From contig CAKOGP040000224.1 in the NCBI GenBank assembly GCA_933822405.4, forward strand, positions 541,868-605,867: DNA of 64,000 nt. Reading direction: 5' to 3'. The notes under the pieces were generated by a model. That model did not search any database. It worked only from the letters and a program-made list of their open reading frames with translations, and was not told where the DNA came from. Positions 42,863-53,211 of the stretch are shown piece by piece. Both the position numbers and the translations under genes were made by a program. Every line of letters begins with the position of its first letter. Within the stretch, counting starts at the first letter, position 1. This DNA comes from Cylindrotheca closterium (taxonomy: Eukaryota > Bacillariophyta > Bacillariophyceae > Bacillariales > Bacillariaceae).

Positions 42863-43507
42863 ATGAGGATTTCTTCGACAATAATAGAACAACACGCTGC
42901 ACTGCAAAAGTCCAAAGCTCTTGTCATACTAGCTGCATCCATCACTGCACTGGGGTATTTCACTTTGCAAGATCAGAATCCCATTACTATATATACGACA
43001 ATCTCATTATCCGAATTATCAAGAATGAGTTCTCCTTCCCCTTCTTCCACCCACCAAAACCGATTCATCCATCCAACGACCGACGCCAACAAGAATGACA
43101 ACTCCATTCATCTTTCTGGTTTCTCTTATCGAGTTCATGGAAAAGTACAAGGAGTCTCCTTTCGAAAATATACTCAACAAAAGGCCACGGAACTTGGATT
43201 GAGCGGTTGGATTCGCAACAACAAGTCGAATGGTACCGTAGAGGGGCAAGTACTCTGCTGTAGCAATAACAATAACAGCAACAGCAACAACAATGATAAA
43301 TGCAATCAAATGAAAATGTGGTTGCAAAATGAAGGGTCTCCACTATCCGAAATTGAGCATGCTCATTTTGAAACCATAGACGACGAACATGAGAATGATG
43401 ATCAGGACCTGCAAGCCTTGTGGAAAAATCTTTGCGGAAGCAGCAGTAGCAAACAAAATTCCGAGCCAGTGTTTGAGATCCGCAAGACGGTTGGAAAACG
43501 GAAATAA
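42863..43507 (+). CDS. Acylphosphatase-like protein with membrane anchor
   Basis: A 214-aa protein. The acylphosphatase fold hydrolyses carboxyl-phosphate bonds. Motifs: YRVHGKVQGVSFRKYTQQ (the catalytic Arg in VSFRKY) and LSGWIRNNKSNGTVEGQV (the catalytic Asn in RNN) are both intact. An Asn-rich loop (about SNNNNSNSNNN) encoded by AAC/AGC repeats interrupts the strand after VEGQV, and a Glu/Asp-rich segment precedes the end, so the protein is about twice the usual 90-100 aa. An N-terminal hydrophobic stretch (ALVILAASITALGYFTL) may be a signal anchor or targeting signal. Start is the first ATG of the frame. The gene sits between the two channel paralogues on the same strand. Confidence 0.8.
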   Translation: MRISSTIIEQHAALQKSKALVILAASITALGYFTLQDQNPITIYTTISLSELSRMSSPSPSSTHQNRFIHPTTDANKNDNSIHLSGFSYRVHGKVQGVSFRKYTQQKATELGLSGWIRNNKSNGTVEGQVLCCSNNNNSNSNNNDKCNQMKMWLQNEGSPLSEIEHAHFETIDDEHENDDQDLQALWKNLCGSSSSKQNSEPVFEIRKTVGKRK

Positions 43508-44165
43508 GAAGTGAGAGTGCGGCATGCATCATAGATTTTACAAGAAGAATGATGATGCTGGATCATGACGATGATGATGATGGAACACAGCATGATACCA
43601 TCCTTCACTACCAAAAGCACTAGCAACGACTAAGAAGGAGCGAATTGATTTGATTGCGATGCTAAGAAAGAATGCTATGCTATAAATAAAGCAACAACGT
43701 ACAGTAAGTAGCTAATTGAGAGGATGATAAGAAATTATCGAACTGAGTATTTCAGGGGTCCATTATTCCTCTACTGAATAATAGCCTGCCCCCAAAGATG
43801 ATACCAAAACCGTCGGATCAGAAACACACACACGACACACGCTCGCGCGCGGCGTATTTTCGTGTGACGAAATAAATTTGGGAAAACCAAGAACGAACTT
43901 TTGAATATTCAATATGACTGTTACTGAAAATAACCATCGACGCAAGCACATATTAAAAGCCCTGCACTTTCAACTTGCATTAGAAGTACCTTACCGTATA
44001 CCGGTATATATAATAGAAACGCTCATACCACACAACAAGCAATCTAGAGCATCATCGATGAACTGTTTGTGCTAACAGCCTAGCATCAAAAGCAATAGCC
44101 ACAATATAGCAATAGCAACAATATAGCAATAGCAAAATTGTATAATAACAACAATATAAATTAAA
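43508..44165. other. Intergenic, no gene seen
   Basis: 658 bp between the acylphosphatase and channel 2. It includes a TACCGTATACCGGTATATA palindromic block near 43991-44010 and an AATAGCAACAATATAGC repeat just upstream of channel 2. Confidence 0.4.
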
Positions 44166-46817
44166 ATGGGAGTGCAGCGACCATCCGTCGTAAGCCGCAG
44201 TGTTTCCAATGATTCCCTCGGTTCCACGACGAGCAATCGAAGCGCCAATGGACACAAAACGAGTCTCAAAGAGGTCACAAATGCCACTGCGGGAACCACC
44301 ATCTTTAGCAACATTCACGCCAAAGTGCAAGTCGAACAAGTCTTGGACATTCACGAGAACGAATCCAATTGGTGGGAACGTTTGATCATTTTCCCAGGGA
44401 GCGTCTTTTACCGGATTTGGTGGGTCTTTACGGTTATTGCGACTGCCTTTACCTTCTTTTTCGAGACCTATCAAATAGGCTTTGGTCCGGGGGGGTTGTA
44501 CCAAGCGAACGATCCAAGCAGCATTATCAACTTTGCCCTCAATTCCATTTTTGGATTGGACATGGTGATTTCCTTCAATCTCGCCTTTTTCAACGATCAG
44601 AACGAGCTGGTGTATTCTCATCGAGACATTGCCAATCATTATCTATCCTTTTACTTTTGGATTGATCTCGTTGGAGTCATGCCCTTTTATCTCATTGTCT
44701 TGAGGATTACGGAACTCTACCGAGACGATACCCAATTGACGCAATTTTTGTCACTGCTGCGATTGCTACGGCTAGTCCGAATGAGACGCGTCAAGCAGCT
44801 CTTTGATATCATCAAGTTCTCTTCCAAAGTCAGTCTCATTAGTTTGACTCTAATCCGAAATGGAGTGGCGGCCATTTTGTGGGCCCACTTTGCCGCCTGT
44901 GCCTTTTTCTTTATTGCCAAGCAATACCAGTTTGACCCGGACAATACTTGGATTGGTGCTTTGGATCAAGATGCAATGACTTCCTCTCAAGCCTATATCA
45001 CTACCATGTATTGGAGTGTGGTGACATTTACAACAGTTGGTTATGGTGATTTGTCCCCCATCAACAAGGAAGAAAAGGTCTTTGCCATGATTTACATGTT
45101 GCTCAATATTACCCTCATGTCCTACATTATTGGTTCCATTACTTTGTTGGTCGTCAAAAATGACGAAGCTGCTGGAGTGTATCGACATCATTTGCAGATA
45201 CTTTACAAGTATTGCGCTCATAATAACATCATGGAGGACCTTCCGGCACTCAAAACACAGCTCAAGGTGGAATTTGATGTCCAAGGTGGAGATGAAATGA
45301 TTTTGAACAAATTCCCAAAGACGATGCGTCAAAAAGTATTGTATAAATTATACAGTTCCCCTCTCCAAGATACCTATTTGATGGAAGGGATTCGACAACA
45401 TTTCATTACGGATTTCCTCTCGGCCTGTCGGATTGTCATTTTTTCCAGTCAAGAAGAGTTGTTGACCAGAGGTGCCACCAGTTCGGATCTTTTCTTTTTG
45501 GTGGAAGGCGCCGTCGAACTTTCGGCACCCAAGAATCTTCGAAGTCGTCCATCCTTCAAACGAGCCTTTTCCTATGGCGACACCAACCATATCCCTACCG
45601 ACCAAAAGTCACGAGTCTTGGACCGACGGGATTTTATCAATGAATTGTCCTTCTTTACCGAATCGCCACAAATCGATACCGTCCGAACCTTGACGGTGTG
45701 CAAAATGCTCATGATTACCAAACCGGAATTCATGTTTATTGCTGACGATCATCCCAACAGTTTTGGCAAATTGTTGAAAAATCTATGTCGCAAGGTCAAG
45801 CAATTTCGAAAAAATCAAGACATGATGCACATGCCAACCTTGCCCGTCTGCATGGAACATTCCGAACTGCCACAAGAAGAATGGAACATGTCAGACTCGG
45901 ATGATGATAGTAATGATGATGATCACTTTCACGATGGTGATAGTACCATTGATGCCGAACATCATACCGTCATGCACAGTTTGACGTCAGCCCAAATTGA
46001 AGCAGCCTTGTCCACGGTCCAAGACATGTTGGACAATCACGTCACTCGACAAAAGGATGAAAGTACGACTCGCTTTTTGTTGGCCGCCAGTCGAGACGAT
46101 GTGGCGACCATTCGGCACATGTGCAATCGAGGCTTTGATCCAGACTCGGCCGATATGGACTATCGAACCGCCTTAATGGTGGCCAGTATGAATGGCCATT
46201 TGCGGACGGTGGAAAAGTTGTTGGATTTTGGAGCCAATCCTCATTTGAAGGATCATCATGGGACGTGTGCCATGTTGGAAGCCATTAACAATCGACACGA
46301 TGAAATCATTGATGTCCTACTGGAAGAACATACTCATCCAGATATGAATTGGCTCAGTGATGCTCGAGCCTCGGCGTTGTTGAATCAAGCGGTTTTTGAC
46401 CGAGATCTTCCACAGCTACAGCGATTATTGAAAGCCAATGTCAATGTCAATGCCAAAGACCATGTAGATCGGCGGCCGGTACACATTGCAGCTGCCGAAG
46501 GCAACATTGCTGAATTTCAACTCTTGGTGGAAGCTGGAGCAGATTTGGATGTGAAAGATCATTGGGGCAATACGGTAATGGAAGAAGCCAAACGATCGGG
46601 GAATGCCGAAGACATTATGGATTATTTGCTACAGAGTACACTGTGTCGGTCGACGGCCAACGTCAGTGAGAGTATGTTGTCCGTCTTGTCGGAAGAAGAC
46701 AACGAGGACGAACTGACCAATAGTCTTCGGGAATCACCCTTGACGCCTTTGACACAACGGCCATCTATTTTGGAATTTCCTTCGACGCCCCCAACGCCAC
46801 GACGATATGCAGCATGA
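44166..46817 (+). CDS. Voltage-gated potassium channel with cNBD-like and ankyrin domains, channel 2
   Basis: An 883-aa single-exon paralogue of channel 1, with the same domain order: S1 ([15 protein letters not shown]), the Arg-rich S4 (about 198-218), pore filter TTVGYGD (about 290-296), cNBD-like domain (about 412-530) and ankyrin repeats (about 632-822, e.g. [14 protein letters not shown]). As in channel 1 the phosphate-cassette Arg of the cNBD is displaced ([10 protein letters not shown]). The linker between cNBD and ankyrin region is acidic. The shared N-terminal motif [11 protein letters not shown] just before S1 is conserved in both, suggesting a regulatory site. The tail after the ankyrins carries extra SPLTPL and TPPTP motifs. 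Confidence 0.92.
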   Translation: MGVQRPSVVSRSVSNDSLGSTTSNRSANGHKTSLKEVTNATAGTTIFSNIHAKVQVEQVLDIHENESNWWERLIIFPGSVFYRIWWVFTVIATAFTFFFETYQIGFGPGGLYQANDPSSIINFALNSIFGLDMVISFNLAFFNDQNELVYSHRDIANHYLSFYFWIDLVGVMPFYLIVLRITELYRDDTQLTQFLSLLRLLRLVRMRRVKQLFDIIKFSSKVSLISLTLIRNGVAAILWAHFAACAFFFIAKQYQFDPDNTWIGALDQDAMTSSQAYITTMYWSVVTFTTVGYGDLSPINKEEKVFAMIYMLLNITLMSYIIGSITLLVVKNDEAAGVYRHHLQILYKYCAHNNIMEDLPALKTQLKVEFDVQGGDEMILNKFPKTMRQKVLYKLYSSPLQDTYLMEGIRQHFITDFLSACRIVIFSSQEELLTRGATSSDLFFLVEGAVELSAPKNLRSRPSFKRAFSYGDTNHIPTDQKSRVLDRRDFINELSFFTESPQIDTVRTLTVCKMLMITKPEFMFIADDHPNSFGKLLKNLCRKVKQFRKNQDMMHMPTLPVCMEHSELPQEEWNMSDSDDDSNDDDHFHDGDSTIDAEHHTVMHSLTSAQIEAALSTVQDMLDNHVTRQKDESTTRFLLAASRDDVATIRHMCNRGFDPDSADMDYRTALMVASMNGHLRTVEKLLDFGANPHLKDHHGTCAMLEAINNRHDEIIDVLLEEHTHPDMNWLSDARASALLNQAVFDRDLPQLQRLLKANVNVNAKDHVDRRPVHIAAAEGNIAEFQLLVEAGADLDVKDHWGNTVMEEAKRSGNAEDIMDYLLQSTLCRSTANVSESMLSVLSEEDNEDELTNSLRESPLTPLTQRPSILEFPSTPPTPRRYAA

Positions 46818-47758
46818 TTATTATTTTATTATGATTATGATGGATGATATTGGATTGAGAGAGTATCTTGTTGGCCTTGATGATGACTACCACAATATTG
46901 AATATGTATTATCGAACAACAGACGAACGAACGCCAAAATACCAACTGTGGTATTAGACATATAATAGAGCTGATAAATCACTAATGTATTATTTTGAAT
47001 GAATTTCGATGGCATGGTGGACTTGTACCTACTGTTGGAATTTACCGTATGGCGTGAGAAGATATAATAAATACAGAACGAGTATAATATATATATCTAT
47101 ATATATTATAACATATGCCCCCACAATAAATTCGGGTATCATAATTCAGTCGTTCGTGCTACCGCGGTTTACCGCTCACTTCCAAAGGAACCGATGAGTA
47201 CCGCAGCATTCAAAGTTCGGTCCCGGATTTCTGTCCTGCTCCACGCCTGCCTTTACAATTCGTACTTTGCAACACTTATATATGTCTACATTGTAATGAT
47301 GACCCCGCTTCTGTTTGAGTTTTCTAGAAGCATGACGATCAATTTCTGATTATGCGTTTCGCGCGCGCAAGCAATAGCAGCCCGGCATGGCGGATGGAAG
47401 ACTGACTGGAACAGATTTTAATAGAGCGTAGGGGTATTACCGGTATATATTTCCCGGTACGACGGAAGAAGCAAAAAGTAAGACGATTCTCAGCAGCACT
47501 GAGCTTACCACCGTTACCACATTACATAGTGCATCCAGTCGACCTTGCAACCCTTCCCAATTTCATACAACCAATAGCATCAGTGTCAGAGATTGAAGGT
47601 GTTTTTCGCTTACTTTCTTTCGACGATTTTCACGATACAAGTTTCATTCTCTTTGCTGCATTGAAATTATTCTCAGAAAAGCCTGAGGACTTTTGTGTTG
47701 TCGGACAATACTATACGGTATATGAGATACACACACACGTACGCGCACTCACTGCAAG
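46818..47758. other. Intergenic, no gene seen
   Basis: About 0.9 kb between channel 2 and the acidic protein. It has a TATA-repeat palindromic block near 47085-47112, a GCGCGCGC run near 47360 and a CCGGTATATATTTCCCGG block near 47440-47458. A short plus-strand frame at 47529-47762 lacks family content and is not called. Confidence 0.45.
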
Positions 47759-49306
47759 ATGAAGTTCTTTAAAAAGCCAAAACCAGAGAAACTGTTAGAA
47801 GCCATCGTTTTGGACGTGTTGCACTTTGGTACAGGTAAAAAGACATATGCTGAAGATGATGCAGAACAAATCAAGGCTGCCAATCTTCAGTTTCTAGATG
47901 CCACCCCCGTGAAGTGGGGTGAGAACGAGGATCATACACAATCGGCGTTTATATTAGACGAAACCATTCGAGAAGTCAATCATCCGTTAAGACGTCAACA
48001 GGGCGATGCGGGTGCCTCGAATAATATTTCCCTGCAAATGCCAGATGACTCGGATGGAGAAAGCTATCCGGAGATGGAATTACCGCCAGACATTGACATG
48101 AGCGATCCGATCATGTTGGAAGCCATCATAGCCCAGCGAGAATGGGAACGAGAACGACGTCGATCAGAACGATCTCAGACGATTGAAGAAGATAGTGATG
48201 ATGAAGATGAAGATGAGGATTATGACTTTGATTCGGAATACTCCTCCGATCGTGAGGAAGAGGACGATCGATCGTATACTGACGACGATGATGACGATGA
48301 CGATGATCGATCCTATGCCAGTCGTAGCGTCAGTGTCATTGACGACGATGATGCTAGTCGTAGCGTCATTGAAGATGATGAAAATTACAGTACTCATGAT
48401 GATGAAGATGACTCGAGTTTTCGTCAAGCTCTTGGTGAAGCAGCAACGGATGATGAACATGACGTTGAAACCGAAAACTATTCGGATAATGAGCTAGAGG
48501 ATGACAACAGTCATACCGGAGATGAACATGATGATGATGATGATGATAATGATAACCATGATGAAGACAATAGTTATCGTGAGGAAGCACCGGAAGATAA
48601 TTTCAGTGATGAATTTTCAGAGACCAATGAACAAGAACGCCCAATCGATGTGGGCGTTCATGAAGAAAAACCACCAGAGGAAGATCGTTATGTTCCCAAT
48701 AACGACGATGATCAAGATACTCCAGATTACTCCGCTCACGCCGAGCGCTGTCAAGAGGATGATGATCGTTATGATGATGATTCAGATGCTGATTATGATG
48801 CAGCGGATGATGCTGCTTCTGCCGATCAAAGTCACGACGATCAAAGTCAAAGTCAGTACAGTGGCAGCTACCAAGATGACGCCACCACCAACGATGACGA
48901 TGACGATGATAAATCCTACGTCTCGGATGAAAGCAGTGTAAAAGACTCCAAGCGTCGAGCTGTGGAAGGCGACTACGACGACTATGATGACCATCAAGAT
49001 GATGATCGTTCGGCATATTCCCGCTGCGATCAATCTGTAGACTCACGGGCTTCCTTTCAAAGTTCTTCGGAAAAGAATGCTAGTCATCGTAGCGGTTCGC
49101 GCTGCTATGACTATTCCGATGATGCATTCTTGCAACAACGGGAAGAGGAAGAAGAACGAGAATTGGAAACCTTGGAAGAAGCAAGACGAAACTTGGCAGA
49201 AGGCGAAAAGATGCATCCCTTTCTACTGGAGCATTACATGGCCCTCAAAGAACGAAAAGAAGCACGAAGACGATTGTCCCAAAGAGTCTCGCTTGTTGCT
49301 AGATGA
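47759..49306 (+). CDS. Highly acidic Asp/Glu-rich protein with C-terminal HPFLLEH motif
   Basis: A 515-aa frame, single exon, not recognised. It starts MKFFKKPKPEKLLEAI, then EAIVLDVLHFGTGKKTYAEDD. Residues about 140-440 consist of Asp/Glu/Ser/Tyr runs with a few Arg (RSYASRSVS), which are probably unfolded and could carry many phosphates or cations. The C-terminal 60 residues are helical and charged (EEEERELETLEEARRN) and include MHPFLLEHYMALKERKEAR, which resembles the HPYLQEHIMAE motif of the RING-like gene at 14584-17694. Coding potential is supported by the unbroken frame, although GAT/GAC repeats can also keep other frames open. Confidence 0.65.
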   Translation: MKFFKKPKPEKLLEAIVLDVLHFGTGKKTYAEDDAEQIKAANLQFLDATPVKWGENEDHTQSAFILDETIREVNHPLRRQQGDAGASNNISLQMPDDSDGESYPEMELPPDIDMSDPIMLEAIIAQREWERERRRSERSQTIEEDSDDEDEDEDYDFDSEYSSDREEEDDRSYTDDDDDDDDDRSYASRSVSVIDDDDASRSVIEDDENYSTHDDEDDSSFRQALGEAATDDEHDVETENYSDNELEDDNSHTGDEHDDDDDDNDNHDEDNSYREEAPEDNFSDEFSETNEQERPIDVGVHEEKPPEEDRYVPNNDDDQDTPDYSAHAERCQEDDDRYDDDSDADYDAADDAASADQSHDDQSQSQYSGSYQDDATTNDDDDDDKSYVSDESSVKDSKRRAVEGDYDDYDDHQDDDRSAYSRCDQSVDSRASFQSSSEKNASHRSGSRCYDYSDDAFLQQREEEEERELETLEEARRNLAEGEKMHPFLLEHYMALKERKEARRRLSQRVSLVAR

Positions 49307-49850
49307 TTGACTGGTTGATTCGATTGGATTTTGTTGATCCAGCAGTGCGGGTACTTTGTTGCATCACCCACTATTTCGTGTTGCATTTTATTTTTCAATG
49401 CAACTGTACTATAACAATAAAGATGATAATTTCCTATTGTACTAATATTAGAAACAATAAGTACCTATACTGTATACGTGGGTACTTTGTGTACTCCCCA
49501 TTACTATCGCGTACGCGGTGTTGCATTTTATGACAAAATGTTGAAAAGAACTACCAGTATACCCAAATACAAACAAACGAGCAAACGAACAAAGTCCTAC
49601 ACAATTCGGTTACAGTGCATGGTGTTGCACCAAAATGATATCATGGAGTGAATAAAATGAATGAATCGTCGCTTTGTGTGATATTAAAATATTACCAGGT
49701 ACTCCCCCATCGTCGCGATTGATTGATTGATTGATTGATTGATTCTTTTCTTCATTCATTTATTCGTATAGCTAAAAGTATAGTAAGCGGCGCTTGTTCG
49801 TTCATGCCAATAACAACAGCCAGCTACCCTACTCTCTTATTACCATCAGT
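49307..49850. other. Intergenic, convergent 3' ends, with a GATT microsatellite
   Basis: About 0.5 kb. A perfect (GATT)7 run occupies 49717-49744. No gene seen. Confidence 0.5.
49717..49744. repeat. Tetranucleotide microsatellite (GATT)7
   Basis: Seven uninterrupted GATT units between two convergent genes. Confidence 0.9.
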
Positions 49851-50855
49851 TTACCATGCACTAAGACTGGCTTTAAGTGCAATAATTTCATCACATTGTC
49901 CCATCTTTTCGGCAAACCTCGTCGACAGCTGGCTCGATTCCAAAGATTGTTCTCGCAACAGATTCAAGGTTTCTGGGTCATTTTTGGACTCTTTCGTAAG
50001 CTTTTTTTGTTTCTTCATGACGGCGTGGACGGTCGTCTTGCGATTCTGACTGAGGAGTTTGACAATGTGCGCTTCCAGTCCCCTAGTATAATTGTCTTTG
50101 GTGAGGTTCTTCAAATGTTTCTCGACCACCTCTTCCGGTAGGACATCTGACTTTTGAGCAATCACTTCGACGGATTCAATATAGTCGTGTCGATAACGGC
50201 GAAAGAAGAGAACCGTTTCGACTAATTCCTCCTGAATCGTTCTCATTTCTGTAGGTTTCCACCAGAGACCCTTCATGGTCTTGAGACATTCCACTTCCTT
50301 TACATTGGCTCGGACTTGACCATCGGTAACTTCAGCAAACCGACACTTTTTCGGTCTTGGTTTGGCAAAGGATACTGCATTCGATTTCAGTTGTGATGTG
50401 AGACCATGGTCTTGGGTTTTGGCCAGTTCTGCAAACTTCTGAACGTCCATATTGCACGAACGAACATGGCCCTGTAATATATGCAACATACTGGACATGG
50501 TCATGCGATCCGCCACGGCAATAAAGACTGCAACGTCTTGATCTTCCTTGGTACTGTACTTCTGAGCCAGCATTTGATATTCCAAATCGTCCTTCTTTTC
50601 TGCTTCATCTTCTGAATCGGTACTGTAGTCATCTTCAGGTATGTCATCAAATTCGGGCAAGGCATCCTTTTCCAAATAGTCTAATTCAAAGACGATGTTT
50701 CCCGAGTTTTCCCTATCATTGGTAGTGAGCGTAACGTCATCATCTGAATGTATTCCATCTGCAGTGTTTGCATTTGCTTCTCGTTGTTCTTGTTCAAATA
50801 AATTTTGTTTGCTCCTGGATCGTTTGATTTTCTTCCAAAACTTTTTGAACACCAT
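49851..50855 (-). CDS. Diatom-type protein of unknown function
   Basis: A 334-aa single-exon protein. It has a basic start (MVFKKFWKKIKRSRSKQNLF), an acidic middle, and a C-terminal helical domain with KKCRFAEVTDGQ, LWWKPTEMRTIQEEL, RRYRHDYIESVEVI, NYTRGLEAHIVKLL and RKTTVHAVMKKQKKL. The pattern of a Trp-rich segment, then RGLE, then a basic helix with a closing KKQ, is one I have seen in many uncharacterised diatom proteins, but no function is known. Its neighbour to the left is the acidic protein, in convergent orientation. Confidence 0.75.
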   Translation of the reverse strand: MVFKKFWKKIKRSRSKQNLFEQEQREANANTADGIHSDDDVTLTTNDRENSGNIVFELDYLEKDALPEFDDIPEDDYSTDSEDEAEKKDDLEYQMLAQKYSTKEDQDVAVFIAVADRMTMSSMLHILQGHVRSCNMDVQKFAELAKTQDHGLTSQLKSNAVSFAKPRPKKCRFAEVTDGQVRANVKEVECLKTMKGLWWKPTEMRTIQEELVETVLFFRRYRHDYIESVEVIAQKSDVLPEEVVEKHLKNLTKDNYTRGLEAHIVKLLSQNRKTTVHAVMKKQKKLTKESKNDPETLNLLREQSLESSQLSTRFAEKMGQCDEIIALKASLSAW

Positions 50856-50908
50856 CTTTGAGAAAACGTGTTAGGGTGTATTGTATTGTGTTGTGTTGTG
50901 TCGTGTAA

Positions 50909-50939
<31 letters not shown>

Positions 50940-51721
50940 TATAGAACGCTGTTATTCAATTTGTAAAGCGATGGGGGTTATATTGCTGAAGTCTGATCAG
51001 GTGACGTTCGTGATCAGAACTGAATGTATTGTGTGTATGTTGTTGTATCAAAAAGTGAAAGATAATACTGTGTGATACTTGAGGTTAATGCTGCTGATGA
51101 TGATGATGTGGAATGTAACAAGGTGATGCAATTATACCGGCAGCCTTATTCTCTCAATCAATATTCCTTTTTAAGCTGTCTTGAATGTCAGGTACAATTC
51201 AACGAGAGTTACAATTTTGATAAAATTTTCGTTGACGCGTGTGGAAAAAGACCCGGTGTCTCACCTTCAACCATTGATGGTGAAAAAGCTTCTAACAGAT
51301 TGTCTAAATGTCGAGAAGAACTTTCATGCGCGCTCTTCCGATAAATGTCTCCTTCAAGCCATTAAGTGTTTGGAGCATCCATTAAATGCCACGTCCACGT
51401 TCAAACTTCGCTCCACCAATAAGATTGACACTGTTTCTTCCGGAACACGTGTTTATTATTCCTACCTGCTGCAGATAGAACCACCATGCTGTATGGAACG
51501 ACGGGAGGACCCATGGTGGCTTGCTCGCGAACAGTACAAGTATGAAGATGACGTTGAAGGTATCTAGCATTTGGCAAAAAAGAGGAGAGGGAGAACAAAA
51601 GGAAGTGAGAATTTCAAATTCACGAGGATCTCATGCCAACAACCACAAATGACAATAATAAGAGTACACCAGTCAGTTTTAAGAACACAACATTTTGAAT
51701 AGAATCAACTCGTTGCATACA
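50856..51721. other. Intergenic, with a GTAT microsatellite
   Basis: About 0.9 kb between the unknown protein's start and the photosystem-type gene. A tetranucleotide run, (ATGT)7 plus two bases, covers 50911-50940 in the upstream region of the minus gene. The plus frame 51181-51567 has no recognised content and is not called. Confidence 0.5.
50911..50940. repeat. Tetranucleotide microsatellite (ATGT)n
   Basis: Thirty bases of uninterrupted ATGT repeat, 55 bp upstream of the minus-strand unknown gene's start codon. Confidence 0.9.
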
Positions 51722-52412
51722 ATGAATCCTTTCAACAATCTCTTTGCATTGGCCTTTCTCCTGCTGAATATTGGACAGGGAAATGCATGGACGCCCCAAC
51801 AACAACGACAACAACAACGACAGCAACAACAACAACAAGAAACTAAGAATATTGTTGCTGGACGCCGAACATTTTTAAAGTCAGCAGCACTTGCATCCGG
51901 AGCCATTCTGGTTGCCAATAATGGACAACCACTGGCGGCCAATGCAGAGTATGGAATCGATGCCAAAATGTCCTTTCCTGATGTCATCCAAGGTCTTAAC
52001 GATCGCGCCAACAAACAATGCTTGGTGGAATCCTTGGGCAACCGAGAATGTTTGGTGTACATGGAGGATGCTGAAAAATTCTTGTACAAGGGAGCTGACG
52101 TCCAAACTTTAATCTCAAGACTCCAATCCAGCACTTCTGCGTTGGACAAGATTCCGCCATTGGCTGGTGGAAACCAAGAAATGGAATGCCATTAATGGAA
52201 TCTTGACGGGTCCCATGGGACAACTATCCGCTACCCTGACCATGATCACGAGCTTGGCAAGCGATCCAAAGGTGGCCAAAGACAAGGCACAAACGGTCAA
52301 ACAAGATTTGTTTGCCATGGGAACGGCCAATACCAACAAACAGGGTGATGTCGTCCTCAAGTATCAAAAGAAGGCCATGGACGATTTGGCAGCCTTTTTG
52401 CAGTCACTGTGA
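51722..52412 (+). pseudogene. Thylakoid-lumen extrinsic photosystem II protein (PsbQ/Psb31-like), frameshifted
   Basis: The reading frame encodes a plastid precursor broken by one frameshift. The start has a signal peptide (NPFNNLFALAFLLLNIGQGNA) followed by Trp, a diatom plastid-type cleavage motif; then a polyQ stretch; then a twin-arginine signal GRRTFLKSAALASGAILVA with AxA-type cleavage, as expected for the thylakoid lumen. The mature part has GIDAKMSFPDVIQGL, NKQCLVESLGNRECL and LDKIPPLA. From there frame 1 runs into a stop near 52195, while from 52167 the next frame gives VETKKWNAINGILTGPMG to the stop at 52410. An extra four bases near 52164 (TTGGCTGGTGG) would explain it. Could be an assembly error, a short indel allele, or a decayed copy. 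The family name is from memory of similar lumenal proteins. Confidence 0.6.
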
Positions 52413-53211
52413 TCTATGAATATATCATTACATTTCGCTGATTGTGATTGTGACCGAGATAATCATACATCTAGCGCTAATATAAACTGCTAGTACTGCA
52501 TGTAGCAAAATTAACTAAACAGAACAAGAATCGAACTGTTGACGAGAGGCCAGCCAGCAGTTCAGATACTCGACGGCCGGGATTTCGAAAAGTACTATTT
52601 CGGCCTGTACTATACTGTACCTAACGGAAACATGTGGTGGTATGCAAAAGATATCGCGCATCTGCAGCCCTAAGCCCAACCTTAATAAAACATCTACAGT
52701 ACGTACCTACAGTACAGAACAAGTCCCTCTATGCTAAAGGCTACTACGACAGCAAAGTCTTTAGGGGATCTTCCAGAGTCTGGTCTCCTTCGTTGGGGGA
52801 GGAGAAGGCAGGGGAGATACCGGTAGGTTCAGTACTGTAGGTAGGGACAGAGCGGTGCTTCTATCTATCTCACATGGCGAACATGGGTAATTATCAGACA
52901 GAGAAATGTTTCTTAACTACCAAGTCTTGCCCCTAAGAGATGGTGGCCTTTCATTTAGAACCCATCGGTGCAACATTTAGGGGGAGATATTTTCGCTCCC
53001 CTAATAGTTTATTTAACGAATGGCTACCACATGATACCGGTAGGAGACTGAGAAATTTGGCGGCTTGCACAAAGAATTGAAAATATAAATACTGTTGGAA
53101 ATTTTAATTTTAATTTTAATACCTACTGCATTGTGCAAGCTATATACTTTGCTGCGGTTGTATTATTAATATTGTTGGAATGGAAATTGGAGGTTTATCG
53201 TTGCCTCCTTG
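52413..53211. other. Intergenic, no gene seen
   Basis: About 0.8 kb upstream of the large KS-rich gene. Includes CTACAGTACGTACCTACAGTACAG near 52694-52717, and several GTACTGTA words. No gene supported. Confidence 0.45.

Noticed and set aside
47529..47762. Small plus-strand frame just upstream of the acidic protein
   Set aside because: It overlaps the start codon of the acidic gene in another frame and carries no recognisable domain.
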